Of a DNA stretch of 64,000 bases, positions 18,055 through 27,855 are shown one piece after another. A program made the translations under genes and the position numbers. Positions within the stretch are counted from its first letter, which is position 1. The number at the start of each line of letters is the position of its first letter. The stretch covers positions 1 to 64,000 of the forward strand of contig NZ_PEBJ01000001.1 of NCBI RefSeq assembly GCF_002802915.1, in the 5' to 3' direction. The notes under the pieces were generated by a model, which saw nothing but the letters and a program-made list of their open reading frames with translations, was not told the DNA's origin and did not search any database. The DNA comes from Bifidobacterium felsineum. GTDB taxonomy: Bacteria; Actinomycetota; Actinomycetes; Actinomycetales; Bifidobacteriaceae.

Positions 18055-18438
18055 ATGCTGAAAAATATGAAGGATTACAACCGTAGTAATACCGACATAG
18101 CGAAGAAGCTACGTAAGAACATGACTCCTTGGGAACGCAAGCTTTGGTATACGTTCCTGAGAACGTACCCCATACGATTCCAACGACAAAAACCTATTGG
18201 GAACCGAATCGTTGACTTCTACTGCGCAAAAGCGGATTTGGCAGTGGAACTCGACGGAGGAGGCCATTTCACACCTCAACAAAGCGCCAAAGACCAGCAA
18301 CGTACAACTGAGCTCATGGAGCAAAGAGTAGCCATTCTTCGATTCACCAATTACGAAGTGGACACGATGTTCCAGGAAGTATGCGAACGCATTGATGATG
18401 TAGCGAAACAGCGGGTAGCAGCGATTGCCGCTGTTTAG
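18055..18438 (+). CDS. DUF559-family nuclease-like protein inside the repeat element
   Basis: A 127-residue DUF559 protein (related to the Vsr/PD-(D/E)XK nuclease fold). It shows the family's LRKNMTPWERKLWYTFLR start, RFQRQKPIGNRIVDFYC, and the presumed catalytic set Asp in IVDFYC, Glu and Asp in AVELDGGGH, then ILRFTNYEVD. The gene has no convincing Shine-Dalgarno sequence and its stop codon abuts repeat unit R1. It is enclosed by inverted repeat doublets on both sides. Nuclease activity is inferred from fold; members of the family are widespread but poorly characterised. The position suggests it may act on, or be carried by, the flanking repeats. Confidence 0.8.
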   Translation: MLKNMKDYNRSNTDIAKKLRKNMTPWERKLWYTFLRTYPIRFQRQKPIGNRIVDFYCAKADLAVELDGGGHFTPQQSAKDQQRTTELMEQRVAILRFTNYEVDTMFQEVCERIDDVAKQRVAAIAAV

Positions 18439-18542
18439 CGGCATCGGCCGATGGCCGATAGATTCTCCTCGCAGGCGTATGCCTGCTCGTCTTCTCTCCC
18501 TCAGTCAGCCTCACGGCTGACAGCTCCCTCATCAGAGGGAGC
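18439..18542 (+). repeat. Four-hairpin repeat unit R1 (inner right, subtype A)
   Basis: Starts immediately after the DUF559 stop. It contains ATCGGCC/GGCCGAT, GCAGGC/GCCTGC, GTCAGCC/GGCTGAC and CTCCCT-CATCAG-AGGGAG. It is the inverted counterpart of L2. Confidence 0.75.
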
Positions 18543-18554
18543 CGAGGCTAACGC

Positions 18555-18634
18555 CCATCTATGTTTCCGTTATCGATGCATGCTGCCACGTTCGCTGGCT
18601 TGACTGTCGTCAAACACCTCACCTACGTGCCGTC
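18555..18634 (-). repeat. Right arm of long inverted repeat between units
   Basis: Inverted copy of 17769-17863: it runs from CATCTATGTTTCCGTTATCG through TGACTGTCGTCAAACACC to GTGCCGTCC. Most of its length matches the left arm; the left arm carries a small insertion near 17816. Confidence 0.75.
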
Positions 18635-18660
18635 CAACAATCTACACGTAGACGAAAATA

Positions 18661-18762
18661 GCTCCCTCTGATGAGGGAGCTGTCAGCGATAGCTGACTGA
18701 GGGAGAGAAGGTGAGCAGGCTTTAGCCTGCGGGAGAATCTATCGGCTGCCAAGCCGATTCCG
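18661..18762 (-). repeat. Four-hairpin repeat unit R2 (outer right, subtype A)
   Basis: Reads CTCCCTCTGATGAGGGAG, GTCAGC/GCTGAC, GCAGGC/GCCTGC, then ATCGGC/GCCGAT and GATTCCG. It is inverted relative to R1 and ends 30 bp before the CCA-adding enzyme's stop codon. The 18439-18792 stretch holds only these repeats. Confidence 0.75.
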
Positions 18763-18792
18763 TTACCTTATCTGCTGCGGCAGCACCTTGTT

Positions 18793-20211
18793 TTATTGCT
18801 GGATTTCGGCGTACCAGCGTTTGAGTTCGGTCACGGCCACGTCGTGTTCGACTGGGCCGTTATCAAGACGGTACTCGAGCATGTGCTTGTAGGCGCGGCC
18901 AATCATCGGGCCGGGCTCAAGACCAAGCAAAGCCATAATCTCGTTGCCATCCAGGTCGGGGCGAATCGCGTCGAAGTCTTCCTTCTTCTTCAATTCGCGC
19001 ACGCGCTCTTCCATCTCATCCATCGCATGCGCGAAAATCGCGGCCTTACGCTTGTTCTGCGTAGTGGCGTCGGCACGGGTCAAGCGGTTCAGACGCTCAT
19101 ATAGATGGCCGGAATCCTTGACATAGCGGCGCACCGCGGAGTCGGTCCATGGCTCATCCACATAGCCATGGAAACGCAAGTGCAGGTTGACCAGTTCGGA
19201 GACGTCTTCCACCAGATGATGGTCGAAACGCAGCGCCTTCAAACGCTTGCGAGTCATCTTGGCTCCTACGGCGTCATGATGGTGGAAGCTCACCTTGCCA
19301 CCCGGCTCGAATCTACGGGTCTTCGGTTTGCCGATGTCATGCATCACCGCAGCCAAGCGCAATGTCAGATCCGGAGCCGGCACCGGGCCGTCCGGGCCGG
19401 TTTCCAACGCAATCGCACGCTCCAATACCATCATCGTGTGCTCGAATACATCCTTATGACGGTGGTGTTCGTCAATCTGCAGCTGCAAAGCCGGAATCTC
19501 AGGGAACACGATGTCCGCCAAGCCGGAATCCACCAGTGCCTCAAGGCCTGCGCGAGGCCGGTCGGAAAGCAGCAGTTTGGTCAGCTCGTCACGCACGCGT
19601 TCGGCGGAGACGATCTCAATGCGATCGCGCATCGAAGTAATCGCTTCGGCGGCATCAGGAGCAATGCTGAAGCCCAATTGCGCGACGAATCGCACCGCAC
19701 GCATCATGCGCAGCGGATCGTCATCGAACGACTGTCGCGGGTCAACCGGCGTACGCAAAATGCCTTTGGCCAAATCATTCGCGCCACCGAATGGATCCAC
19801 GAATTCCAAATCCGGCACGCGCAGCGCCATGGCATTCACCGTGAAATCACGACGGGAAAGATCACCTTCGAGCGTGTCGCCATAATTGACTTCAGGCTTA
19901 CGCGAATCAGGATCGTAGGTATCCGAGCGATAGGTGGTGACCTCCACCTTGACTTCAGTGCCATCGGCACGCCGGCGCATGGCACCCAGTGTGCCGAATT
20001 TACGGCCCATATCCCAAAAACCGTCATGCCCCCAACGGCGCAGGATCGGTTCGAACTGCTCAGGTCTGGCGGACGAGCAGAAGTCAAGATCATGACTGCG
20101 CCTATGGAGCAGTAGGTCCCTGACCGGACCGCCTACCAGCGCCAGCTCATAGCCCTGTTCCTTGAACAGTCGGCCAAGTTCGATCGCCTCGGGCCACACT
20201 TCGAAATCCAA
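18793..20211 (-). CDS. CCA tRNA nucleotidyltransferase
   Basis: A 472-residue class II nucleotidyltransferase/poly(A) polymerase-type enzyme that builds or repairs the 3' CCA of tRNAs. It has GGPVRDLLL, the catalytic HDLDF acidic motif, RRDFTVNAMA, and a C-terminal HD domain (AAVMHDIGKP). The only start available is TTG at 20211, with AAGG 6 nt before it. The adjacent tRNA-Thr gene lacks an encoded CCA, consistent with a need for this enzyme. In mycobacteria the homologue (PcnA) lies next to the NUDIX/murJ operon in the same divergent arrangement. Confidence 0.93.
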   Translation of the reverse strand: MDFEVWPEAIELGRLFKEQGYELALVGGPVRDLLLHRRSHDLDFCSSARPEQFEPILRRWGHDGFWDMGRKFGTLGAMRRRADGTEVKVEVTTYRSDTYDPDSRKPEVNYGDTLEGDLSRRDFTVNAMALRVPDLEFVDPFGGANDLAKGILRTPVDPRQSFDDDPLRMMRAVRFVAQLGFSIAPDAAEAITSMRDRIEIVSAERVRDELTKLLLSDRPRAGLEALVDSGLADIVFPEIPALQLQIDEHHRHKDVFEHTMMVLERAIALETGPDGPVPAPDLTLRLAAVMHDIGKPKTRRFEPGGKVSFHHHDAVGAKMTRKRLKALRFDHHLVEDVSELVNLHLRFHGYVDEPWTDSAVRRYVKDSGHLYERLNRLTRADATTQNKRKAAIFAHAMDEMEERVRELKKKEDFDAIRPDLDGNEIMALLGLEPGPMIGRAYKHMLEYRLDNGPVEHDVAVTELKRWYAEIQQ

Positions 20212-20298
20212 TGGGCACCTTCCCCTATGTGGACGTTTTTCTGCCCTCCTAGCATACCGTTACCCCACCTGCACACGGGATTGAGTAAGGTGGAAAGC

Positions 20299-21534
20299 AT
20301 GATTACGCCCGCTGACCTTGCCCACATGCTTGGGCAAACACCCAATGCCGCGGGCAACCATACCCAAGACCAGCTACTGTATACCTCGCAAACTCCGCGG
20401 AATTCCGCCGATTTGGAGGTTTCGGTAACTGCCACGGCCGGCGAAACCGTTACGCCCAGCAGACCGGATAATAAGGCGTCAAGCAACAAGGCACCTCAAT
20501 CAAACGAACCGCTTGCCCCGGCAGTGCCCACGCCGGCCACCGTATTCGGCATGAAGGCTACGGTGACCATCGCCACGCCGAACGAAACCATTCAAGGGCA
20601 GACCGATGGCATCGCAGCCGAGGCCGGCACGGAAACCATGACCAACATCGCCACTCCAGCCACGGTGTTCGGCAAGGCCGTGAAGGCAACGCCATCCACA
20701 GTCGCCGCTCAAACCACTCATCCTGGAGATGGTTCAGTATCCGGACCAACCCGTCCGATTCATGAACCGGATGAAAAAACCGCTAGGGCAAACGGGCGCC
20801 CGACCGCTGGAACCCAAGTAAACGCAGCAAATTCGAACAGCACAGCGAACACAAACGGAGTCCAGCAGCATCACGCAGCTCCTCCAATCATGTCCGCCGC
20901 CGCGGCAATGCGCGCCATCGCCGCCGTCACCATGCGTGTGGAGACTCGTCCGGAGCTGGGTTCGGAGACCTCAGAAAGCACCACGGCACCTTCGCCGACA
21001 CGCATTGCCTCAACCGGCCCAACCCCGGCCATAATGCCGCAACGGCGCACTTCCGAGGGCCCAACCACGTTCGCGTCGCTGGATGCGCAGGAACTGCCGG
21101 TGGTACGTGAGTATTCGGCCGGAGGCCTTATTTTCGACGATCAGAATCGCGTGGCCATCATCGCCCGCCATTCTCGCTCCGGACATCTCGAGTGGTGCCT
21201 GCCCAAGGGGCATATCGAAAAAGGCGAAACCCCACAGCAGACCGCCGTGCGCGAAGTACATGAGGAAACCGGCATCCTGGGCGAGGTCATCGACTCCATC
21301 GCCACCATCGATTACTGGTTCACCGGCACCACGCAACGCGTGCATAAGCTGGTGCATCATTTCGCATTGCGGCAGACCGGTGGCGAACTCACGGTGGAGG
21401 GCGACCCGGATCACGAGGCCGAGGACGCCATCTGGGTGCGTTTTGATGATTTGGATGATGTACTGAGCTACCCGAACGAACGTAAGATCGCATGGTTGTA
21501 CGCCAGAAAGAAGAACAGGCAGGCAAACGAGTGA
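20299..21534 (+). CDS. NUDIX hydrolase with long low-complexity N-terminal extension
   Basis: A 411-residue protein. Only the last about 145 residues form the NUDIX domain, with the box GHIEKGETPQQTAVREVHEETG. The first about 260 residues are Thr/Ala/Pro/Asn-rich and contain two near-repeats of ATVFGxKA(V/T), with no recognisable domain. The position corresponds to mycobacterial mutT4, so hydrolysis of a nucleoside-diphosphate derivative is likely; the substrate is not visible. The ATG at 20299 is chosen for AAGGTGG 5 nt upstream. Its stop overlaps the GTG start of the next gene (GTGA), so the three plus-strand genes are coupled. Confidence 0.85.
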   Translation: MITPADLAHMLGQTPNAAGNHTQDQLLYTSQTPRNSADLEVSVTATAGETVTPSRPDNKASSNKAPQSNEPLAPAVPTPATVFGMKATVTIATPNETIQGQTDGIAAEAGTETMTNIATPATVFGKAVKATPSTVAAQTTHPGDGSVSGPTRPIHEPDEKTARANGRPTAGTQVNAANSNSTANTNGVQQHHAAPPIMSAAAAMRAIAAVTMRVETRPELGSETSESTTAPSPTRIASTGPTPAIMPQRRTSEGPTTFASLDAQELPVVREYSAGGLIFDDQNRVAIIARHSRSGHLEWCLPKGHIEKGETPQQTAVREVHEETGILGEVIDSIATIDYWFTGTTQRVHKLVHHFALRQTGGELTVEGDPDHEAEDAIWVRFDDLDDVLSYPNERKIAWLYARKKNRQANE

Positions 21535-23732
21535 ACCTACCCGCAATCACACACCGCCCGCATCATGGCGGGCGTTTTGCACATGCCATCGCCGCCATAA
21601 TTGCGGCCAGTGCGATGATATTCGCGCCGGTCGCTTGGGCCGATGATTCCAATTCCGCCAATGACTCAGGTTCGACGCAAACCCAACAGGCGAAAAGTTC
21701 GCAATCTAACAGCGGCAAGTCCGCCGAGACGCTGACCATCGCGCAAAGCACACCCATCGTCACCGCATCCTCCGGCTTCCACCTACAGGTGATCGTGACG
21801 AACAACAGTGATGCCGACACGCCTGCCGGCACGCTTATGGCGGCGACCAATGCATTGTTCACATTCGCGTCCCGGTCCGATATGCAGTCCTGGGCCGAGA
21901 ACGGTACGAATATCCCCACACCGAATCCGTTGGGTTCGGTGGATGTTCCAGCCATCACGGCCGGTAACAGCACAACCGTCACACTTGACGTGACCGCCGA
22001 CCAGCAGGCGCTTGCCGCAATACGCAACTGGGGCCCTAAACCATTGACTATCGCCTATGTTGCAGGCAATACACGGTCCGTCATGCACAGCTTCCTGACC
22101 CGTTCTTCCGATGGGCTCAGCACCGCACAAACCCCTGCCATGAACCTGACCGTGGCCATGCCTCTGACTTCCGGAGACTGGCAGACCAACGAGACGGCAA
22201 TCACCAACCTCATCGAGGAAACCGATTCGGCCGGCTCGTCATCGCAGGCATCCGGCAAGGCACAGGAATCCACGCAATCAAACGGCAACACGAATACCGA
22301 AAACGAAGAAAACGAAAACAACGAACCTTTGCTGCTGAGCGCCGAAGGCATCGCCCAGACCAAGGCGCTGGAACAGACCGTGGCCAAGCATCCACGGCTG
22401 CAAATCGTTGCCGATCCGCTCTACCTGCAGGAATCCGGCAGCAAGCCGACGGTGGCTGGCATCATGCAGCCAGCCGATTTCGATATCACCTCGTATGCCG
22501 CAATCAACAATGCCTCGGCATATACCAATGCCGGAGTCACTGATGCACAGTGGACAGCCGAAAACGCTCGGACCATCTATACAGCGGCCAATAAGACCAC
22601 TGAAACACCGAGCGCATATGCATGGCAAGGCTCTGCGGATTGGACCATTGACGCGCTGACCAAAGCCCGCGCACAGGGCTATTCCACAGTCATCGCTAGC
22701 GCCTCATTCGATAACGAACAAACCGATACCGTGCACACCGGCACCTATGTGGTCAACACCACCGCCGGTGATGTGACGGTGCTCAAGGAACAGTCTGAAT
22801 TAGGCACATTGGCACATGGACGGGCCACCAGCAAGGAGGCCACCGCCGAAACCAGCGATGCCGGCAGACTGGCTCGTTTGATGGCGCAAAGCGCCTTTTA
22901 TCAGATGGAGCAGCCGTACACCACGCGTAACCTGCTCGTGACATTCACACGCGCCAACTCCTCCGCCTGGATCGATCAGGTGATGAGCGCTCTCGAGCAG
23001 GCATCCTGGCTGAACCTCACGGATTTAAGCACCATGGCGAACACCGACCCCTATCATGTGAGCGACTCGGTGAATCAAAGCGCTGATACACCTGATACTT
23101 CCGCCACACAGACGATGTTGAATCAGCTGACCGCCAGTCGCCAAGGCGTTCTGCGGCTTGCCAATTCGATTCTTAAGGATCACGGCACCGAGTCCAAGCA
23201 ATGGCTTGCCAACCTGCTCACCGTCCATGACGGCATGGCATTGCGCGCGCTCACCGGCGCCGGCCCATCCGACAGCCACCAGCGTATGGCCCAGGCCGCG
23301 CAGAGCATGTCCGATACATTGCTGGGCAGTGTGAGCATCACGCCGTCCGAACCGGTTTCCGTGTTCAGTGAATCCGCCAAAATGCCAATCACGGTCAGCA
23401 ATAAATTGCCCTATGCCGTAAGCGTTAAGGTCAACTCGATTACCAACTCGATGCAGATCGTCACCTCGCGCACCAATGATGTGGTAATCCCTGCCCATAG
23501 TGAAGCACAGGTGGCTTTTACCATTCGCGTCTCTACTTCGGGTTCCGCCATTGCTCATGTGTCATTGGCGGATCGCCAGAGCGTGGCGTTCGGCAATACG
23601 CAGGACACGACCATTACCAGTGTGCTGCGTATCAGCGACGCCAGCGGTTTCATCATCATCGGCTTCGCTGTGCTCTTGGGACTTGTGGGACTATGGCGCC
23701 AATTCAACCGTAAGAAGGATCCGGACGAATGA
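21531..23732 (+). CDS. DUF6049-type secreted, C-terminally anchored protein
   Basis: A 733-residue exported protein with a Sec signal peptide (about 1-38, cleavage likely after AWA before DDSN), a large Ser/Thr/Asn-rich extracytoplasmic region and a single C-terminal membrane helix (FIIIGFAVLLGLVGLW) followed by a short charged tail. It matches the actinobacterial family found directly before murJ (Rv3909-like position). Function is unknown, but the conserved pairing suggests a role in envelope assembly with MurJ. The GTG start overlaps the NUDIX stop; an upstream in-frame ATG (21492) would lie inside the NUDIX gene. Its own stop overlaps the murJ start (ATGA). Confidence 0.8.
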   Translation: MNLPAITHRPHHGGRFAHAIAAIIAASAMIFAPVAWADDSNSANDSGSTQTQQAKSSQSNSGKSAETLTIAQSTPIVTASSGFHLQVIVTNNSDADTPAGTLMAATNALFTFASRSDMQSWAENGTNIPTPNPLGSVDVPAITAGNSTTVTLDVTADQQALAAIRNWGPKPLTIAYVAGNTRSVMHSFLTRSSDGLSTAQTPAMNLTVAMPLTSGDWQTNETAITNLIEETDSAGSSSQASGKAQESTQSNGNTNTENEENENNEPLLLSAEGIAQTKALEQTVAKHPRLQIVADPLYLQESGSKPTVAGIMQPADFDITSYAAINNASAYTNAGVTDAQWTAENARTIYTAANKTTETPSAYAWQGSADWTIDALTKARAQGYSTVIASASFDNEQTDTVHTGTYVVNTTAGDVTVLKEQSELGTLAHGRATSKEATAETSDAGRLARLMAQSAFYQMEQPYTTRNLLVTFTRANSSAWIDQVMSALEQASWLNLTDLSTMANTDPYHVSDSVNQSADTPDTSATQTMLNQLTASRQGVLRLANSILKDHGTESKQWLANLLTVHDGMALRALTGAGPSDSHQRMAQAAQSMSDTLLGSVSITPSEPVSVFSESAKMPITVSNKLPYAVSVKVNSITNSMQIVTSRTNDVVIPAHSEAQVAFTIRVSTSGSAIAHVSLADRQSVAFGNTQDTTITSVLRISDASGFIIIGFAVLLGLVGLWRQFNRKKDPDE

Positions 23733-26700
23733 GTTCTACCGTAGGCCGTAATTCCCTGATCATGGCTTCCGGCACTGCGGCCTCCCGTGTGACCGGTCAG
23801 ATTCGAACAATTCTGCTGGCTGCCGCTATGGGCACCACAGGTCTTGCCGCAAACGCCTACCAGGCTGGTTCGATGATTCCCCAGGCCATTTTCACGCTGG
23901 TGACCGGCGGCATTTTCAACGCTGTGTTGGTGCCGCAGATCGTGCGCACGCTCAAGGAAGAAGATGCCCAGGAACGATTGAATCGACTGATTACGCTGGC
24001 CATCGTGATTCTGCTGTCGGTCACGGTTCTGATGGGTGCCGCCTCTCCCCTGCTCACGCGTCTGTACGTTGGCGGTAATGACTCTCAGATGATCGCGCTG
24101 ACTACCGCATTCACGCTCTGGTGCATGCCACAGATCTTTTTCTATGGACTGTATACGGTACTTGGGCAGATTCTTGCAGCCAAAGATCATTTCACCGCAT
24201 ATGCGTGGAGTTCCACCGGTGCCAATATCATCAGCTGCGCGGGCTTCACCGTCTTCATTCTGTTGTTCGGCAAAGCCAACGAGCAGCCGCTTGATTTTTG
24301 GACAGGTGGAAAAATCGCGCTCACTGCCGGCACGTGGACACTGGGAGTGGCATTCCAAGCGCTGGTGCTGTTTATTCCTCTGATGCGTCTCGGATTCAAA
24401 TACCGCCCGCAGTTCGGATTGACCGGCTTCGGATTGAAAGCCATGGGACCAGTGGCGTTGGGCTCACTGGGTGTGGTTGTCGTCACCGAAATCGCCGGCA
24501 TTATTCAGACCCGTATCGCCACGCTGGCTCCGATTCGCGCACATGAGATGGTTGGCGCCAGCCTGTTTGATATTGCCGGCAACGCCACCTATCAGAACGC
24601 ATATACGCTGTTCATTCTGCCGTACTCGTTGATTGCGGTGTCCGTATCCACCGCCATGTTCCCTAAGATCTCCCGATCCATCGCCGAACAGGATTTAGAC
24701 GAGGCTCGCAATGATCTCATTGGCGCGATGAAAAACGTCACTTTGCTGGTCATGTTCTTCGCCGTAGCCATGATCGTCTACCCTGAGCCAATCATCCGCG
24801 CCCTGCTTCCATCGGTTTCCATGAACGAAACGATGCTTATTTCGTACGCATTGATCATATTGTCGATCGGTCTGCCGATAGTATCCGTCAATTTGCTCAT
24901 CCAGCGCACGTTCTATGCGTTCGAAGACGGTTGGCATCCGTTCCTGTGCAATGTCATTAACTCAGGATGCATGATCATTGTCATGGTGGTCGGTTTGGTT
25001 GTGCTTCCGCCACAGTATTGGGTGCTGTCCAATGCTGTGGCTGTTCCGATCGGGTCGGCATTGGCAATTCCCTTGACCTTGCTCATGCTGCGTACAACAT
25101 TCCATGGATATATTGGATTGAAAACCTACGGCGTGATGGGGCTGAAGACACTGGCGGCAGCAGGTATCGCGGGCATGGTTGTCTGGCTGCTGAAAAATCC
25201 GATTGTAAGCCTGTTCAATGCCGATATTCAGCCGGCCAAGCATATGGATGGCAGCTTCTTCCATATGCCAACCCCAGATGCTCCGGCAGTAAATCCCGGC
25301 GGGGGCCATATGCCTTGGCTGGCGGCATTGGGCATCTGCATCGTACTGACCATCGTTCTGGGCGTAGTATATGTGGCCGCTCTCTGGCTGCTTCGCACCG
25401 AAGAATTAAAGGATCTCGCATCTCCTCTACTCGCGCGATGGGGAGCAAGCCGCACATCTGCTATTCCCCATGCCGAAGATGATGGTTCACCTAGTGAAAC
25501 ACCGCAGGAAATCACTCCTGAGAAGGACTTCTCTCAGGCTATCCCCACAGATAGAATGTCAAAGACAATTCCAAGTAACAACCGTATGGAGTCGGACACA
25601 CCTATGAAACCGCAACTGGGCGATACCATTCTCAATCGATACACACTGGTGTCATTGTTGCGCGAAGAACCCGGCATCGAAGTGTGGAAGGCCAATGATC
25701 GAATTCTGGCCAAAGACTGCCAGCTGTATTTGGTCTCCAACCAAGAGCAACTGACCACGATTAATGAGATCGCTGGAACGATTACCGCTACGCGCCCCGA
25801 ACATTTCGTCCCGGTGCTGAAATACCGCAGGCAGGACGATGTGCTGCTGGTCATTACGCCTGTTGACAGCGGCAAGTCATTGACCGAATACCTGGCCGGT
25901 AAGGCCACATCTCCTCTGAGCTACAATGCGATGCGCTCAATCATCGGCGAATTGGCGGAAGCAGTTCGTCCGATGCTGTTCGGCGTCACCAGCCGTATTG
26001 TGCTCAACACCGATACGGTTCGCGTCACCAATAAGGGCATCGAGATCACAGATGCCCCGTTCTCCCCGTTGCTTGCCGATACATCCGGCACCACTGTTGA
26101 TGATGACGGATCGGAGCGCCATGCTGTGCGCCAGCTTGCCGCTCTGCTGTATGCCATGCTCTTGCGTGAACGCAGCCACAAGAACACGACGTTCAGCCTT
26201 GCTGCACTGCCGCAGGACACTCCGGGTGAATTCCAAGTCATCTGCAAGCGTGGGCTTGAACTGTTCGATGATGATGACCTCACATTGCCTATGGCCTCTC
26301 TGGCCGAACTGGATGCTCTTCTAGGCGATTGGAAGCCTTTGCAGGAGCTTGATGAGACTGATATCGCATTGCCGATCACCGCGGGCGAATGCTCCATTGT
26401 TCGCGCGCAGTTCGGCGATATCAACACCAATGCTGAATTCGCCACCGTCCCTGATTCCCTGATTACCAGCAAGCAACTACCTGAGTTGGCTATTACACAG
26501 GCCGGACCGGTAGTTGACAAACCTGGTCAGGATGGCACCGATGATCCGGGCCGTCACCTGTTCGACTTCAAATTCTCCGATGCTTGGAATGCTGAAAATC
26601 TTTCCGGCGATGACACTGCTGACTGGTTCAATGATTTGAACGCTGGTGTCGCAGGCACATTTACCGGCAATTCCCATCCGACTATGCCAATTGCCGATCC

Positions 26701-27655
26701 CGCCGGCGAAACTACAAGTCGAATTCCGGTATACGATGCCGGCGGACGTGAAATCCAGCCCGGTGAGGAGTCTTTGCGCGCCTTGGAGGAAGAGCAGGCT
26801 CGTATTGCGGAAGTGGCAGCAGTACCGCCGAGCTATGATCCGAAGAATCCACCGGTCAAGGGTGGCTCCGAAGACGATCACCTGCCCAACGAAAACCTGT
26901 TCGGCAGTTTCACCACCAAGGTGGTGGCACTTATCGTAGCCCTTGTGGTGGTGGTCGCCGCTGGTTTCTGGGCCTGGAGCGCATTCCAGAAGAGCGGCGT
27001 CGATCCCGCGGATGCAACCGATACGACCCAATCCGCCAATGGCGAATGGCCGGATGTGAACATGAACGAGGTACCGTTCGGCGATCAGAATCCGTCCAGC
27101 GCTGATTCCTCAAACTCGTCTGACACATCGGCGAATTCATCTGATTCTTCCAATGCTGCGCAATCTGGCAATTCCAACGACGCTTCGTCTTCATCTTCGT
27201 CGGATGCGAACAAATCGGATTCGTCTTCATCCTCCAGCACTGAGAAGTCTCAGAAAAAGCCCACTGTAAAGAAGGTTGTGGAGGATCGTTCAGTTAAGTC
27301 CGTGCCAAAGCCGCATGTGACCAATACCACGGCTTATACGATTTCCAACGCAAACTTCGTATCCAACCCCGGCGGTCAGTCTGGCTACGGATACACGCTG
27401 CATCTTGATCAGCCACACGATGTGTCTCGCATGATCATCTCCATCCGCAGCTCGGGCGGCAAGGGTTATATCCGTGCCAACACCACCGGTAACCCATCCG
27501 AAGGTGAGGAGATGGCGTCCTTCACCTTTGCTGAGGGCGGCACTACTGAAGTGAAGTTCAGCAAGTCCGTCACCACGCAGGACCTGATGCTCTGGGTGCC
27601 GATGGGTAGCCTGCCTCAAAACCAGCTCTACATCGTTAAAGTAGAAGTCTTCTGA
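23729..27655 (+). CDS. murJ: Lipid II flippase MurJ fused to a pseudokinase and an extracytoplasmic C-terminal domain
   Basis: A 1308-residue multidomain protein. Residues 1-560 form the MATE-like polytopic MurJ core (GRNSLIMASGTAASRVTGQIR at the start, PLLTRLYVG). Residues about 629-870 are a kinase-like domain lacking the glycine loop, the HRD aspartate and DFG, so a pseudokinase. After a linker, one membrane helix (about 1065-1087) leads to a Ser/Asn/Asp-rich stretch and a C-terminal beta-rich discoidin-like domain (about 1185-1308). The same fusion exists in mycobacterial MviN (Rv3910), where the phosphorylated pseudokinase recruits an FHA protein; an equivalent role here is inference. 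MurJ flips lipid II for peptidoglycan synthesis. Confidence 0.93.
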   Translation: MSSTVGRNSLIMASGTAASRVTGQIRTILLAAAMGTTGLAANAYQAGSMIPQAIFTLVTGGIFNAVLVPQIVRTLKEEDAQERLNRLITLAIVILLSVTVLMGAASPLLTRLYVGGNDSQMIALTTAFTLWCMPQIFFYGLYTVLGQILAAKDHFTAYAWSSTGANIISCAGFTVFILLFGKANEQPLDFWTGGKIALTAGTWTLGVAFQALVLFIPLMRLGFKYRPQFGLTGFGLKAMGPVALGSLGVVVVTEIAGIIQTRIATLAPIRAHEMVGASLFDIAGNATYQNAYTLFILPYSLIAVSVSTAMFPKISRSIAEQDLDEARNDLIGAMKNVTLLVMFFAVAMIVYPEPIIRALLPSVSMNETMLISYALIILSIGLPIVSVNLLIQRTFYAFEDGWHPFLCNVINSGCMIIVMVVGLVVLPPQYWVLSNAVAVPIGSALAIPLTLLMLRTTFHGYIGLKTYGVMGLKTLAAAGIAGMVVWLLKNPIVSLFNADIQPAKHMDGSFFHMPTPDAPAVNPGGGHMPWLAALGICIVLTIVLGVVYVAALWLLRTEELKDLASPLLARWGASRTSAIPHAEDDGSPSETPQEITPEKDFSQAIPTDRMSKTIPSNNRMESDTPMKPQLGDTILNRYTLVSLLREEPGIEVWKANDRILAKDCQLYLVSNQEQLTTINEIAGTITATRPEHFVPVLKYRRQDDVLLVITPVDSGKSLTEYLAGKATSPLSYNAMRSIIGELAEAVRPMLFGVTSRIVLNTDTVRVTNKGIEITDAPFSPLLADTSGTTVDDDGSERHAVRQLAALLYAMLLRERSHKNTTFSLAALPQDTPGEFQVICKRGLELFDDDDLTLPMASLAELDALLGDWKPLQELDETDIALPITAGECSIVRAQFGDINTNAEFATVPDSLITSKQLPELAITQAGPVVDKPGQDGTDDPGRHLFDFKFSDAWNAENLSGDDTADWFNDLNAGVAGTFTGNSHPTMPIADPAGETTSRIPVYDAGGREIQPGEESLRALEEEQARIAEVAAVPPSYDPKNPPVKGGSEDDHLPNENLFGSFTTKVVALIVALVVVVAAGFWAWSAFQKSGVDPADATDTTQSANGEWPDVNMNEVPFGDQNPSSADSSNSSDTSANSSDSSNAAQSGNSNDASSSSSSDANKSDSSSSSSTEKSQKKPTVKKVVEDRSVKSVPKPHVTNTTAYTISNANFVSNPGGQSGYGYTLHLDQPHDVSRMIISIRSSGGKGYIRANTTGNPSEGEEMASFTFAEGGTTEVKFSKSVTTQDLMLWVPMGSLPQNQLYIVKVEVF

Positions 27656-27677
27656 CCTCTGCCAATACATCGAAGTT

Positions 27678-27703
27678 ATTGCCCTCCCATCGCGGAGGGC
27701 AAT
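27678..27703 (+). terminator. Terminator after murJ
   Basis: ATTGCCCTC (27678-27686) pairs with GAGGGCAAT (27695-27703) and is followed by TGTTATT, 23 bp after the murJ stop. The next 150 bp to trxB presumably carry its promoter, but I see no clear consensus. Confidence 0.6.
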
Positions 27704-27855
27704 TGTTATTGGGCTGGCTTCTTGTGAGAGGAAACCAAGCACACTATTGTCGCACTATTGCTTTGGGCCGAAATGCAGGGAGGCTGACGTCTCTCACCCG
27801 TATGATGAAGAATCTAAGATACATAACGACTTGATAATCATGTTAGGGAGAGACT

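Noticed and set aside
17631..18762. Palindromic repeats taken as a CRISPR array
   Set aside because: Units are about 100 bp, inverted rather than direct, with no regular unique spacers and no cas genes nearby.
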